A stretch of 36,998 nt of DNA from Streptomyces albospinus (GCF_014648695.1 NZ_BMRP01000001.1:649819-686816); one strand, 5' to 3'; counted from the stretch's first letter, positions 7,882 through 16,236 are shown. The notes: generated from the sequence alone by a model not told the origin. Numbers and translations are program-made.

Positions 7882-10800
7882 CTAACGCTCCTGCTGGTGA
7901 GTGGGATCGACAATGCCGTGGTTGCCGGTGGACGACGTCCCGGCCTGCCGGCCCTGCTGGATACCCCGGCGGAGATTGGTCAGCCGCCCGCGCACATCGC
8001 TGGGCGAGCGCGAGACCTGCGGACCGCTCTGGGTGGACTGCTGCTCCTGGGCGGTGCCCGCGACGAGGTTGGCGCGCGGGACCCGGCGGGGGAGTCCGGA
8101 CGTGGTCACGCCGCCCGAGGCGGGCTGGCGTATCTGCTCCGCCTGCCGCCAGGTGTCGTCGTTCGGCGAGGTACGCCACTGCGCCGTGGCATCGGCCGGC
8201 TCCGGGGCCGGCGCGGCCCCACGGGCGCCGCCGACCGGCCCGGCGGCCGGCGCCGGACCGTCCTGCCCGGCACCGCGGCGCGGCAGCGTCGGCGCGTCGG
8301 CGCGGTCGGCGCCCCGCGGCGGTACGCCGGCGGCGGCCGAGGCCGGGTGGCTGAACCAGTTGGACTCGATGGTGTCGAAGATCGGCGTACGGCCGTCCCC
8401 GGGGCCCGCGTCCGCCCCGCCGAGCACATCGCCGCCGGCCGGGGCACGGCCGGCCGCCGGCCGGTCGCCCTCGGGGCGCGCGTACTGGCCGGTGCCGCTG
8501 CCGGGATGCGGGAACTGCCCGGTGGTCTCCGGCTGTCCGGTCTCGAACTGGCCGGTGTCGCTGTCGGGGAGGGCGTACTGGCCGGTGTCGCTGCCGGGGC
8601 GCGCGTACTGGCCGGTGTCGCTGCCGGGATGCGGGAACTGCCCGGTGATTTCCGGCTGTCCGGTCTCGAACTGGCCGGTGTCGCTGTCGGGGAGGGCGTA
8701 CTGGCCGGTGTCGCTGCCGGGGCGTGCGTACTGCCCGGTGTCGCTGCCGGGACGCGGGAACTGCCCCGTGTCGCCGGGCCCGTCGGCCGAGCCGCTCCCT
8801 GCGGGCAGCCCGCTGCCCGTACGCGGCGCCGGCCCGCGGGCCGCATCCGGCCGCGGTGCACCGAAGTCGGGCCGCTCGAAGAGCGAGGTGCCGCCGGGCC
8901 CGGCGGCCGGCGCGGGCCGCTCGAAGATGCCGGTGGTCTCCGGCTCCTCGTGGCCGCGCGGCCGGTCCTGCGCCTCGCGGGGCGTCACCGGCCAGTCGTC
9001 GGAGGCGCCACGGTCCCGGCGTACGCCCAGCGGTGAGTCCGACGGCCGGGCGGCGCCCTGGCCGGCGTCGCTGCCCGGCAGTTCGCCCGCGGCGTTCCGC
9101 GCCGGCAGCTGGGCCCGCTCCTCGCGCCCGGACGCACCGGCCGGCGGGGCCACGGCCGAGGACGGTGCGCCGTCCGCGCCACGGGTGGGCAGCGCGGGCC
9201 GCGCTCCGCCGGCGGCCGGACGGGCGTCGCCGCCCCGGCCCGGGGCGGACGGGGCCGTACGGTCGCCGGGAGCGGCGGAGCCGAAGGCGCTCGGTGCGCC
9301 ACCGCGGCCGGGCAGCGCGGGCCGCCCGCCGGGGCCGGAGCCCACCTGGCCGCGCGGCTGGAGCCCGGCCAGCCGGCTGGAGGGGGCGCCGCCGACGTCG
9401 CCGGAGCCCTTGGCGCCGCTCGGCGCCGGCTTCTTGCCGCCCTGGGCGACGTCGACCGGCAGCATGACCAGGGCGGTGGTGCCGCCGGAGTCGGACGGCC
9501 GCAGCTGGATGCGGATGCCGTGCCGCAGGGACAGCCGGCCGACCACGAACAGGCCCATCCGCCGGGACACCGAGACGTCCACGGTCGGCGGGCTGGCCAG
9601 CCGCTCGTTGATCGCCGACAGGTCCTCGGGGGACAGACCGATACCGGTGTCGTGGATCTCGACCAGGACGCGGCCGTCGGGCAGCGCGTGACCGGTCACC
9701 TTGACCTTGGTCTGCGGCGAGGAGAACGAGGTCGCGTTCTCCAGCAGCTCGGCGAGCAGGTGCACGAGGTCGTTGACGACCCGGCCGGCGACCTCGGTCT
9801 GCGGTACCGCGTTGAGCTCGATCCGCTCGTACTGCTCCACCTCGGACGCGGCGGCCCGGAGGACGTCGACCAGCGGCACCGGCCGGGTCCACCGGCGGCC
9901 CGGCTCCTCACCCGCGAGGACGAGGAGGTTCTCGCCGTTACGGCGCATACGCGTGGCGAGGTGGTCGAGCTTGAAGAGCGAGGAGAGCTGGTCCGGGTCG
10001 GCCTCGCGGGACTCCAGTTCGGAGATCAGCGAGAGCTGGCGCTGGATCAGACCCTGGGAGCGGCGCGAGAGGTTGGTGAACATCGCGTTGACGTTGCCCC
10101 GCAGCAGCGCCTGCTCGGACGCCAGCCGGACCGCCTCGCGGTGCACGTCGTCGAAGGCCGCGGCCACCCGGCCGATCTCGTCCCGGCTGTGCACACCGAC
10201 CGACTCGACGGAGGTGTCCACGTCCTGCGGGTCGGCCTCGGACAGCTGCTTGACCAGCTCGGGCAGCCGGTCCTGGGCGACCTTCTGCGCGGTGTCCTGG
10301 AGGCGGCGCAGCGAGCGGACCATGGACCGGGCCACGACGAACGCGCCGACCAGCGAGACGCCGAGGACCAGCAGGATCACCGCACCGTTGATGATCGCGT
10401 CACGGGTGGCCTCATCGCGCAGCTCGCGGGACTTCTGGTCCATCTCGGACAGCAGCGAGGTCTCGATGCGGGACATCTCGTCGATCTTGACGGTGTCCGA
10501 GTCGTACCAGTCGAGGTACTTGTACTCCTGGCTGCGGATGCCGCTGGGGCTGTTGAACGAGCGGTGCGCGAACGCGACGGCGGCCTTGATCTCGTCGTTG
10601 TTGCCGTCCAGGCCGCGGGTGAGCGCACCGGCGTTGCCGCTGTAGATCTGCGCGAAGCGGTCGCGGGCGGCCTTCTCGTCGTCCTCGGAGGCATGGCCGG
10701 CCTGCCGGTCGTTGGCGGAGAGCTGGGGGCCGCCGGAGTGCGCCAGGCCCGCACTGACCAGGGCGCGCTGCATCGACGCGTACTCCTTGGCCGACGAGAA

Positions 10801-11487
10801 CGCGGCCAGCGCCCGGGTGCTGCGGATCATGTCCGGCTGGCTGGTGGCCAGCGCCATGTCCTGGGACAGCTGGAGCAGGGAGTTGATCAGCCCGTTGTAG
10901 GCGGTGACGGTCCGCGCGACGTTGTTGTCGTCCTTGTACGCGTCGGCGCGGATCTCGTTGAGGGTGTTGAGCTGGCGCCCGATCTCCAGGATGGTCGCCC
11001 GGACACCGGCCATGGTGGTGTCGTCGGGCTTGATGTCCCCGGTGGCCTGGTTGAACGACACCTTGGCGCGGTCGGTCGCCTCGCGGGGCGCGACCACGTT
11101 GGCGTCGTCCTTGGTGTTGCCCGTGCCGGCCAGCGGACCGGCCGACTTGTCCCGCTCGACCTGGAGCGCGTCGGCGAGTTCGGTCGCCTGACGGGTCATC
11201 TCGGTCAGCAGCTGCATCTTGTCCTGCTGGTCGATGTTGTCCAGCTGGGTGCTGATACGCATGCCGCCGAGCGTGGTCGCGGCGACGACGGGGAGCGCGA
11301 GCAGGGAGACCAGGCGGGTGCTGATGCGCCAGTTGCGCAGCGCTATTCGGTTTCCGGGCCCGGTGGGGCTGGTCTTGGGCTTGCCACCGTCCGCGGCGTC
11401 CCCGCCCGGAGTCTGTGCGCGGTCGGTCTCGCCGCGCAGCTCCGGGTCCGCCGCAGCGTTGCCATCCCTCTTGAAACGTCCCTGCAC
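7882..11487 (-). CDS. cvnA1: CvnA, conservon sensor-kinase-like membrane protein with TGQ repeats
   Basis: 1201-residue histidine-kinase-like protein. The start is uncertain: GTG at 11487 (first residues MQGRFKRDG) follows an AGAGG, but the frame is open back to 11625 and an ATG at 11571 is possible. Order: basic N-terminus; membrane helix near 70-90; an extracytoplasmic helical NIT-like sensor region; second membrane helix near 364-386; HAMP-like linker; H-box FKLDHLATRMRRNGENLL; GHKL ATPase (about 550-690) with N-box LAELLENATSFSSP and G1 DTGIGL. A disordered Pro/Gly/Ala-rich region of about 470 residues then contains a TGQ repeat array (about 905-1002). It ends with the conserved CvnA tail (SGLPRRVPRANLV ... 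DVRGRLTNLRRGIQQGR). In S. coelicolor the homolog at this position next to gltX is known as CvnA1 and affects development; that naming is by position. Confidence 0.9.
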   Translation of the reverse strand: MQGRFKRDGNAAADPELRGETDRAQTPGGDAADGGKPKTSPTGPGNRIALRNWRISTRLVSLLALPVVAATTLGGMRISTQLDNIDQQDKMQLLTEMTRQATELADALQVERDKSAGPLAGTGNTKDDANVVAPREATDRAKVSFNQATGDIKPDDTTMAGVRATILEIGRQLNTLNEIRADAYKDDNNVARTVTAYNGLINSLLQLSQDMALATSQPDMIRSTRALAAFSSAKEYASMQRALVSAGLAHSGGPQLSANDRQAGHASEDDEKAARDRFAQIYSGNAGALTRGLDGNNDEIKAAVAFAHRSFNSPSGIRSQEYKYLDWYDSDTVKIDEMSRIETSLLSEMDQKSRELRDEATRDAIINGAVILLVLGVSLVGAFVVARSMVRSLRRLQDTAQKVAQDRLPELVKQLSEADPQDVDTSVESVGVHSRDEIGRVAAAFDDVHREAVRLASEQALLRGNVNAMFTNLSRRSQGLIQRQLSLISELESREADPDQLSSLFKLDHLATRMRRNGENLLVLAGEEPGRRWTRPVPLVDVLRAAASEVEQYERIELNAVPQTEVAGRVVNDLVHLLAELLENATSFSSPQTKVKVTGHALPDGRVLVEIHDTGIGLSPEDLSAINERLASPPTVDVSVSRRMGLFVVGRLSLRHGIRIQLRPSDSGGTTALVMLPVDVAQGGKKPAPSGAKGSGDVGGAPSSRLAGLQPRGQVGSGPGGRPALPGRGGAPSAFGSAAPGDRTAPSAPGRGGDARPAAGGARPALPTRGADGAPSSAVAPPAGASGREERAQLPARNAAGELPGSDAGQGAARPSDSPLGVRRDRGASDDWPVTPREAQDRPRGHEEPETTGIFERPAPAAGPGGTSLFERPDFGAPRPDAARGPAPRTGSGLPAGSGSADGPGDTGQFPRPGSDTGQYARPGSDTGQYALPDSDTGQFETGQPEITGQFPHPGSDTGQYARPGSDTGQYALPDSDTGQFETGQPETTGQFPHPGSGTGQYARPEGDRPAAGRAPAGGDVLGGADAGPGDGRTPIFDTIESNWFSHPASAAAGVPPRGADRADAPTLPRRGAGQDGPAPAAGPVGGARGAAPAPEPADATAQWRTSPNDDTWRQAEQIRQPASGGVTTSGLPRRVPRANLVAGTAQEQQSTQSGPQVSRSPSDVRGRLTNLRRGIQQGRQAGTSSTGNHGIVDPTHQQER
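8485..8771 (-). repeat. 123-bp/41-residue tandem repeat (PGSDTGQ units) in CvnA1
   Basis: About 2.4 copies of a 41-residue unit inside cvnA1. Within each unit are 10-residue sub-repeats of the type Q(F/Y)xxPxSDTG. The plus-strand phrase GATGCGGGAACTGCCC recurs exactly 123 bp apart (around 8505 and 8628). The nested structure indicates two rounds of duplication. It has no similarity to the YAEPA array at the comparable place in the other CvnA. Confidence 0.9.
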
Positions 11488-12038
11488 TAGCGTCGCAACC
11501 TCTGGACCAGGCGTCCCCCCGCGCCAGCGGCAGGACGGTGTCGAGTCGAAGGGGACCGCGAAGTCCCCCATGGCGGTCGTGAGTGACCGGCGTACTGCCC
11601 CCTCTGGCCGAGAGAGCGGCACCACCGCGCGGCGCTACTTCGCGCCCGTGCGCGCCGGCTGAATCGTGCGGCGGTCCGTGGAATTCCAGCACAGTGCAGG
11701 ATCTCCAACAAGAGCGGAGCCGGTCGCTGTGACATGGGTGACGCAATGTACGGAATATGTCACGACCTGTAGAAGACGCCGCCCCAGATATCGGACTTTC
11801 ACCCGCGAGTCGTGCGCCCCGGCCTACTGTCCCAGGTGCGGTGATCAGGAGCGGAACGTACGATTCAATCCGTCAATGTCCGTTTCGCCCACGGATGTTG
11901 ATCATGAGAATTGCGGCATATGTCGCACCCTTCGTGAGGAAACTCACAGGAAGATCGTCGACTTCACCGGCGTTCCGCAGGGAATAGCGCGCTTAGCCTG
12001 ACGCTTTACACAGTTGCGTGACACGACAACCGCACGAT
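11488..12038. other. Divergent spacer upstream of cvnA1
   Basis: About 550 bases with lower GC than its surroundings and no confident gene. It should contain the cvnA1 promoter (minus) and possibly that of the small gene at 12097 (plus). A 7-bp inverted repeat, GTGACAT at 11729-11735 and ATGTCAC at 11757-11763, could be a protein-binding site. A 41-codon open frame at 11876-12001 is listed separately as doubtful. Confidence 0.4.
11876..12001 (+). CDS. Doubtful 41-residue ORF with a TTA codon
   Basis: ATG-started frame reading MSVSPTDVDHENCGICRTLR and ending GVPQGIARLA. It contains a CGIC motif and one TTA leucine codon, which in Streptomyces would make it bldA-dependent. Against it: third-position GC is only about 56 percent, far below its neighbours, and no ribosome site precedes the ATG. 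It could be a recently acquired small gene or chance. I cannot assign a function. Confidence 0.2.
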   Translation: MSVSPTDVDHENCGICRTLREETHRKIVDFTGVPQGIARLA

Positions 12039-12065
12039 GTTGCGGTGATGGTGACGTACCGCAAC
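12039..12065. promoter_or_regulatory. Inverted repeat upstream of the 61-residue gene
   Basis: Perfect 8-bp inverted repeat, GTTGCGGT (12039-12046) and ACCGCAAC (12058-12065), with an 11-base spacer, ending 31 bases before the small gene at 12097. Either an operator or a leader stem-loop; the sequence does not decide which. Confidence 0.4.
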
Positions 12066-12096
12066 TCTTCCCTGACACAACGCGAGGCATACAGCA

Positions 12097-12282
12097 GTGA
12101 AGACGACGATGATGTTCCGCAACATAGCCAACCCGCGGCGCACCACCCTGGCGCACCTCAAGGACGCCGACGAGCTCGGTGTCACCGAGGTTCAGGAACA
12201 CCCCGTCGACCTGCCCGGCCAGACCGCCAATCCGCGCCGCACCGTCCTGATGGACGCCCCGACGCAGGACGTCCCGGCCTGA
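12097..12282 (+). CDS. Small conserved-type protein with duplicated ANPRRT motif
   Basis: 61 residues, GTG start at 12097. No recognised domain. The sequence contains the same motif twice: ANPRRTTLAHL near residues 11-21 and ANPRRTVLMDA near 44-54, separated by an acidic stretch (DADELGVTEVQEHPVDL). Codon use is typical of Streptomyces (GC-rich third positions), which supports it being real although it is short. No signal peptide or membrane segment. The upstream ribosome site is weak (GCGAGGC). It lies alone between the conservon promoter region and the FAH-family gene, 82 bases before the latter. It could be a regulatory or precursor peptide, but nothing beyond the duplicated motif supports that. 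Confidence 0.65.
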   Translation: MKTTMMFRNIANPRRTTLAHLKDADELGVTEVQEHPVDLPGQTANPRRTVLMDAPTQDVPA

Positions 12283-12364
12283 AAAGCCGGCGGAGCGCCC
12301 GTGCCCCCGCGATAGCCTGGAGTGTCAACTCCGGCCAGTGATCAATGAGGGGCAGCGGCAACCC

Positions 12365-13138
12365 GTGCGCATCGCCAGATTCTCCATCGACGGCAACGTC
12401 GGCTTCGGCGTCCTCGAAGGCGACGAACTCGACGTCATCAAGGGGCATCCCTTCGCGGAATTCGAGCGCTCGGGCCAAAAGGTCCCCCTCGACAAGGTCC
12501 GGCTGCTGCCGCCGGTCCTCCCCAACAAGGTCGTGGCGATCGGGCGCAACTACGCCGAGCACGCCGCCGAGCTGGGCAACGAGGTCCCGGAGGTGCCGGT
12601 CACCTTCTTCAAGCCGTCCACCTCGGTGATCGGCCCCGGCGACCCCATCGCGTACCCCTCCTTCTCCCAGGAGGTGCACCACGAGGCGGAACTCGCCGTC
12701 GTCATCGGCCGGATGTGCCGCGAGGTGCCCCGCGAGCGCGCGAAGGACGTCATCCTCGGCTACACCTGCGCCAACGACGTCACCGCGCGCGACGTCCAGC
12801 GGCGCGAGAAGCAGTGGGCCAGGGCCAAGGGCTTCGACAGCTCCTGCCCCCTGGGCCCCTGGGTCGAGACCGGCCTGGACCCGGCGGCGATCGCCGCGGG
12901 CCTCGCCATCCAGTGCACCGTCAACGGCGAACAGCGCCAGCTCGGCCGCACCAGCGAGATGATCCGCCCGATCGAGGACCTGATCGTCCACATCACCGAG
13001 GCGATGACGCTGCTCCCCGGCGACGTCATCCTCACGGGCACCCCGGCCGGGGTCGGCCCGCTCAACGTCGGCGACGAGGTCGCCGTCACCATCGAAGGCA
13101 TCGGCACTCTCACCAACAAGGTGATCAAGCGTGGCTAA
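12365..13138 (+). CDS. Fumarylacetoacetate hydrolase (FAH) family protein
   Basis: 257-residue enzyme of the FAH superfamily, whose members are metal-dependent hydrolases, isomerases or decarboxylases acting on dicarbonyl compounds. GTG at 12365 gives the N-terminus [19 protein letters not shown], typical of the DUF2437 head found on this subfamily; a GTG at 12338 would add nine residues. The catalytic core has [17 protein letters not shown], then [14 protein letters not shown], and the metal-binding acidic residues in [11 protein letters not shown] and CANDVTARD, ending with the [12 protein letters not shown] motif. The stop overlaps the gltX start by 8 bases (GTGGCTAA), so the two are translationally coupled. 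The substrate cannot be told from sequence; homologs are often annotated as hydroxyheptadienedioate isomerase or fumarylpyruvate hydrolase. Confidence 0.9.
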   Translation: MRIARFSIDGNVGFGVLEGDELDVIKGHPFAEFERSGQKVPLDKVRLLPPVLPNKVVAIGRNYAEHAAELGNEVPEVPVTFFKPSTSVIGPGDPIAYPSFSQEVHHEAELAVVIGRMCREVPRERAKDVILGYTCANDVTARDVQRREKQWARAKGFDSSCPLGPWVETGLDPAAIAAGLAIQCTVNGEQRQLGRTSEMIRPIEDLIVHITEAMTLLPGDVILTGTPAGVGPLNVGDEVAVTIEGIGTLTNKVIKRG

Positions 13139-14609
13139 CGCGACCCCCGTCCGCGTCCGTTTCTGTCCCTCCCCGACCGGTAACCCCCACGTCGGCCTGA
13201 TCCGTACCGCCCTGTTCAACTGGGCCTACGCACGGCACAACAAGGGATCCCTGGTCTTCCGCATCGAGGACACCGACGCGGCCCGCGACTCCGAGGAGTC
13301 CTACAACCAGCTGCTGGACTCGTTCCACTGGCTCGGCTTCGACTGGGACGAGGGCCCCGAGGTCGGCGGCCCGCACGCCCCGTACCGCCAGTCGCAGCGG
13401 ATGGACATCTACAAGGACGTCGCCGAGAAGCTCCTCGCCGCCGGCCACGCCTACCACTGCTACTGCACCACCGAAGAGCTCGACGAGCGCCGCGACGCCG
13501 CCCGCAAGGCCGGCAGGCCCTCCGGCTACGACGGCGCCTGCCGCGATCTGACCGCCGAGCAGAAGGCCTCCTACGAGGCCGAGGGCCGCAGCTCGATCGT
13601 CCGCTTCCGGATGCCCGACGAGCCGATCACCTTCACCGACCTGGTCCGCGGCGAGTTGACCTTCACCCCGGAGAACGTCCCGGACTACGGCATCGTCCGC
13701 GCCAACGGCGCGCCCCTCTACACCCTCGTCAACCCCGTCGACGACGCCCTGATGGGGATCACCCACGTCCTGCGCGGCGAGGACCTGCTCTCCTCCACCC
13801 CCCGCCAGATCGCCCTCTACCGGGCGCTGATCGAGCTGGGCACCGCCACGTCGATCCCCGCCTTCGGCCACCTCCCGTACGTCATGGGCGAGGGCAACAA
13901 GAAGCTCTCCAAGCGCGACCCGCAGGCGAGCCTCAACCTCTACCGCGAGCGCGGCTTCCTCCCCGAGGGCCTGCTGAACTACCTGGCGCTCCTCGGCTGG
14001 TCCTTCTCGGCGGACCAGGACCTCTTCACCGTCGGCGAGCTGATCGAGAAGTTCGACATCGCGGACGTCAACGCCAACCCGGCCCGCTTCGACCTCAAGA
14101 AGGCCGAGGCGATCAACGCCGACCACATCCGCCGGCTGGACCCGAAGGACTTCATCGCGGCCTGCGAGCCCTGGCTGACGGCCCCGTACGCCAACTGGGA
14201 GCCCGGGGACTTCGACCGGGCCGCGTGGGAGGCCATCGCCCCGCACGCCCAGACCCGCCTCACCGTCCTCTCCGACATCACCGCCAACGTCGACTTCCTC
14301 TTCCGCACGGAGCCCGTCGAGGACGAGGCGTCCTGGACGAAGGCGATGAAGGGCGACCCCGCGGCCCTGCTCACCACGGCCCGCGCCAACCTGGAAGCGG
14401 CCGACTGGACCGACCCCGAGTCCCTCAAGCAGGCCGTCCTCGCCGCCGGCGAGGAGCACGGCCTCAAGCTCGGCAAGGCCCAGGCCCCGGTCCGGGTGGC
14501 CGTCACCGGCCGCACGGTCGGCCTCCCGCTCTTCGAGTCCCTGGAGATCCTGGGCAAGGAGCGCACCCTCCGGCGCATCGACGCGGCGCTGGCCAAGCTG
14601 GCCGGCTGA
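13131..14609 (+). CDS. gltX: Glutamyl-tRNA synthetase
   Basis: 492-residue class I synthetase that attaches glutamate to tRNA-Glu and, in actinobacteria lacking GlnRS, also to tRNA-Gln for later amidation by GatCAB. The HIGH-type motif is [20 protein letters not shown] near residues 11-30; the KMSKS-type motif is KKLSKRD near 259-265. The catalytic domain is followed by the helical anticodon-binding region of a discriminating/non-discriminating bacterial GluRS. Length is as expected for the family. GTG at 13131 overlaps the stop of the FAH gene. A hairpin follows at 14627. The gene lies 0.9 kb before a cluster containing three tRNA-Glu and two tRNA-Gln genes, the substrates of this enzyme. 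Confidence 0.97.
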   Translation: MANATPVRVRFCPSPTGNPHVGLIRTALFNWAYARHNKGSLVFRIEDTDAARDSEESYNQLLDSFHWLGFDWDEGPEVGGPHAPYRQSQRMDIYKDVAEKLLAAGHAYHCYCTTEELDERRDAARKAGRPSGYDGACRDLTAEQKASYEAEGRSSIVRFRMPDEPITFTDLVRGELTFTPENVPDYGIVRANGAPLYTLVNPVDDALMGITHVLRGEDLLSSTPRQIALYRALIELGTATSIPAFGHLPYVMGEGNKKLSKRDPQASLNLYRERGFLPEGLLNYLALLGWSFSADQDLFTVGELIEKFDIADVNANPARFDLKKAEAINADHIRRLDPKDFIAACEPWLTAPYANWEPGDFDRAAWEAIAPHAQTRLTVLSDITANVDFLFRTEPVEDEASWTKAMKGDPAALLTTARANLEAADWTDPESLKQAVLAAGEEHGLKLGKAQAPVRVAVTGRTVGLPLFESLEILGKERTLRRIDAALAKLAG

Positions 14610-14626
14610 CCCCGCGACGCACCCCC

Positions 14627-14656
14627 GGGCCCGGAAGCCGCACGGCTCCCGGGCCC
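14627..14656 (+). terminator. Hairpin after gltX
   Basis: Inverted repeat with arms GGGCCCGGAAGCC and GGCTCCCGGGCCC (one mismatch) around a GCAC loop, 18 bases after the gltX stop codon. Likely terminator or attenuator before the HAD gene. Confidence 0.6.
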
Positions 14657-14704
14657 GCGGCGTATCCGGGCACAATGGCCCCACAGGCAACAGGGAGGCC
14701 GCCC

Positions 14705-15430
14705 ATGACCGTCCACGCCGTCCTCTGGGACGTCGACGACACGCTCTTCGACTACACGGGCTCCGACCGCACCGGCGCGCTGCGCCACCTGGAGGCCGAG
14801 GGGCTGGTGGACGCCTACGGGGGCACCGAGCCCGCACTGGCGCGCTGGCGCGCGGCCATGGAGACCGAGTTCGCCCGCTTCCTCGCGGGTGAGGTGGGCT
14901 TTCTCGACCACCGCAGGGCCCGCGCCCGGACGTTCCTGGGCACCGAGCTCTCCGACGACGAGGCGGACGCCTGGTTCGGCCGCTACGTGGCCCACTACGA
15001 GGCCGCCTGGACGCTCTTCCCGGACTCCGGCCCCGCCCTGGACGCACTGGCACCGCTGGTCCGCCAGGCGGTGCTCTCCAACTCCTCGACGGCCAACCAG
15101 GAGCGCAAGCTGACCACCCTGGGCATCCGGGAGCGCTTCGAGGCGGTGCTCTGCGCCGACGATCTGGGATACGCCAAGCCCGCCCCCGAAGCCTTCCTGG
15201 CCGCCTGCGCGGCGCTCGCCCTGCCGCCATCCGAGGTGCTCTACGTGGGGGACAACCTCGACGTCGACGGACGGGGCGCCCGGGACGCCGGACTGGTGGC
15301 CGTATGGCTGGACCGCACGGCCGGTGGCGCACAGTCGCCTCCGGGGGTGCGCCGGATCGGCGGCCTGGCCGAGCTCCCCGAGCTGTTGCGCGGAGTTATC
15401 GGTTTTGGAGCCCCGTCCGCGATCAGGTAA
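14705..15430 (+). CDS. HAD-family hydrolase
   Basis: 241-residue haloacid dehalogenase-like hydrolase, probably a small-molecule phosphatase. ATG at 14705 follows GGGAGG at good spacing. Motif I is DVDDTLFDY (nucleophile Asp near residue 9, acid/base Asp two later), motif II is LSNSS (near 121), motif III is the Lys in YAKPAPEAF (near 158) and motif IV is YVGDNLDVDGRGA (near 180). The helical cap between motifs I and II is of the C1 type. It is separated from gltX by a hairpin, and its last codons overlap the -10 element of the tRNA promoter. The substrate is not predictable. Confidence 0.92.
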   Translation: MTVHAVLWDVDDTLFDYTGSDRTGALRHLEAEGLVDAYGGTEPALARWRAAMETEFARFLAGEVGFLDHRRARARTFLGTELSDDEADAWFGRYVAHYEAAWTLFPDSGPALDALAPLVRQAVLSNSSTANQERKLTTLGIRERFEAVLCADDLGYAKPAPEAFLAACAALALPPSEVLYVGDNLDVDGRGARDAGLVAVWLDRTAGGAQSPPGVRRIGGLAELPELLRGVIGFGAPSAIR

Positions 15431-15433
15431 TGT
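15405..15433 (+). promoter_or_regulatory. Promoter of the tRNA-Gln/Glu cluster
   Basis: TTGGAG (15405-15410), 17-base spacer, TAATGT (15428-15433): a housekeeping-type promoter overlapping the end of the HAD gene, with the start predicted near 15440. The first tRNA begins at 15519, so the precursor has a leader of about 80 bases. Confidence 0.6.
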
Positions 15434-15518
15434 TCTTCCTGCGCCGCCCGAGAGGGCCGAAAGGTCCGGCCGGGAAGCGCAGATCAAATCAAGCCCCCAG
15501 CCGGGGGTTGCGCTTTGA

Positions 15519-15590
15519 TGGCCTATGGTGTAATTGGCAGCACGACTGATTCTGGTTCAGTTAGTCTAGGTTCGAGTCCTGGTAGGCCAG
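15519..15590 (+). tRNA. tRNA-Gln (CTG)
   Basis: 72 bases without encoded CCA. Acceptor arm TGGCCTA pairs with TAGGCCA, discriminator G. Anticodon stem ACTGA/TCAGT with loop TTCTGGT gives anticodon CTG. T arm contains GGTTCGAGTCC. First of five tRNAs. Confidence 0.95.
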
Positions 15591-15611
15591 CTCGCAGAGC
15601 TCATCTGCAAA

Positions 15612-15684
15612 GCCCCCGTTGTGTAGCGGCCTAGCACGCCGCCCTCTCAAGGCGGTAGCGCCGGTTCGAATCCGGTCGGGGGTA
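15612..15684 (+). tRNA. tRNA-Glu (CTC), copy 1
   Basis: 73 bases without encoded CCA. Acceptor GCCCCCG pairs with CGGGGGT, discriminator A. Anticodon stem CCGCC/GGCGG with loop CTCTCAA gives anticodon CTC. T loop GTTCGAATC. Identical to the copies at 15747 and 15966. Confidence 0.95.
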
Positions 15685-15746
15685 CAGATCCTTCCCGGGG
15701 AGACAGCCAGGGTCGCACCCACTGTCACTCATGCAGGATCGCTAGG

Positions 15747-15819
15747 GCCCCCGTTGTGTAGCGGCCTAGCACGCCGCCCTCTCAAGGCGGTAGCGCCGGT
15801 TCGAATCCGGTCGGGGGTA
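15747..15819 (+). tRNA. tRNA-Glu (CTC), copy 2
   Basis: Same 73-base sequence as copy 1, starting 135 bp after it. Acceptor, anticodon CTC and T arm are unchanged. Confidence 0.95.
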
Positions 15820-15835
15820 CTGGTCTAAACCACCA

Positions 15836-15907
15836 TGGGCTATGGTGTAATTGGCAGCACGAGTGATTCTGGTTCATTTAGTCTAGGTTCGAGTCCTGGT
15901 AGCCCAG
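15836..15907 (+). tRNA. tRNA-Gln (CTG), copy 2
   Basis: 72 bases. Acceptor TGGGCTA pairs with TAGCCCA, discriminator G. Anticodon stem AGTGA/TCATT (one G-U pair) with loop TTCTGGT, anticodon CTG. It differs from the first tRNA-Gln in acceptor and anticodon stems, but the changes keep pairing, so it should be functional. Confidence 0.94.
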
Positions 15908-15965
15908 CGCAGTGTGTCGTTTCGGCACGGTGTCTTGATGGCACGACTCAACTGCACCAAAACTC

Positions 15966-16038
15966 GCCCCCGTTGTGTAGCGGCCTAGCACGCCGCCCTC
16001 TCAAGGCGGTAGCGCCGGTTCGAATCCGGTCGGGGGTA
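15966..16038 (+). tRNA. tRNA-Glu (CTC), copy 3
   Basis: Third identical 73-base tRNA-Glu. Last of the cluster, followed six bases later by a strong terminator. Confidence 0.95.
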
Positions 16039-16044
16039 CAGAAA

Positions 16045-16078
16045 AGGAAGGCCCTCCGCGTATGCGGGGGGCCTTCCT
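16045..16078 (+). terminator. Terminator of tRNA cluster
   Basis: 14-bp stem (GGAAGGCCCTCCGC against GCGGGGGGCCTTCC, one G-T pair) with a GTAT loop, flanked by GAAAA before and TGTTG after. Ends the five-tRNA transcript. Confidence 0.88.
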
Positions 16079-16236
16079 GTTGCGTCAACTGCCGTCTGCG
16101 GGGCCCGGATCGGGAATCCCGCGCGGATCGGCCGGGCCGGTTGTGCGCCGTATGCGGCGAGTTGGACCTCCGGGGACGGCGGCGGGCCGTGGGCGGTGGG
16201 CAGTTGGAGCCGACGGGAGAGCCGGTGCGGGCCGGG

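Noticed and set aside
7346..9892. Very long minus-strand open frame continuous with cvnC1, overlapping cvnB1 and cvnA1
   Set aside because: It is a GC-bias shadow: the residues are Arg/Pro/Gly-rich without family motifs, and an ideal ribosome site and ATG for cvnC1 sit at 7345.
13125..15332. 735-codon minus-strand open frame opposite gltX and the HAD gene
   Set aside because: Complement of two confidently assigned genes; no domain motif and shadow-type composition.
15612..16038. Three identical 73-bp direct repeats as a mobile-element signature
   Set aside because: They are complete tRNA-Glu genes. No integrase or second attachment half is nearby, so no evidence of an integrated element.
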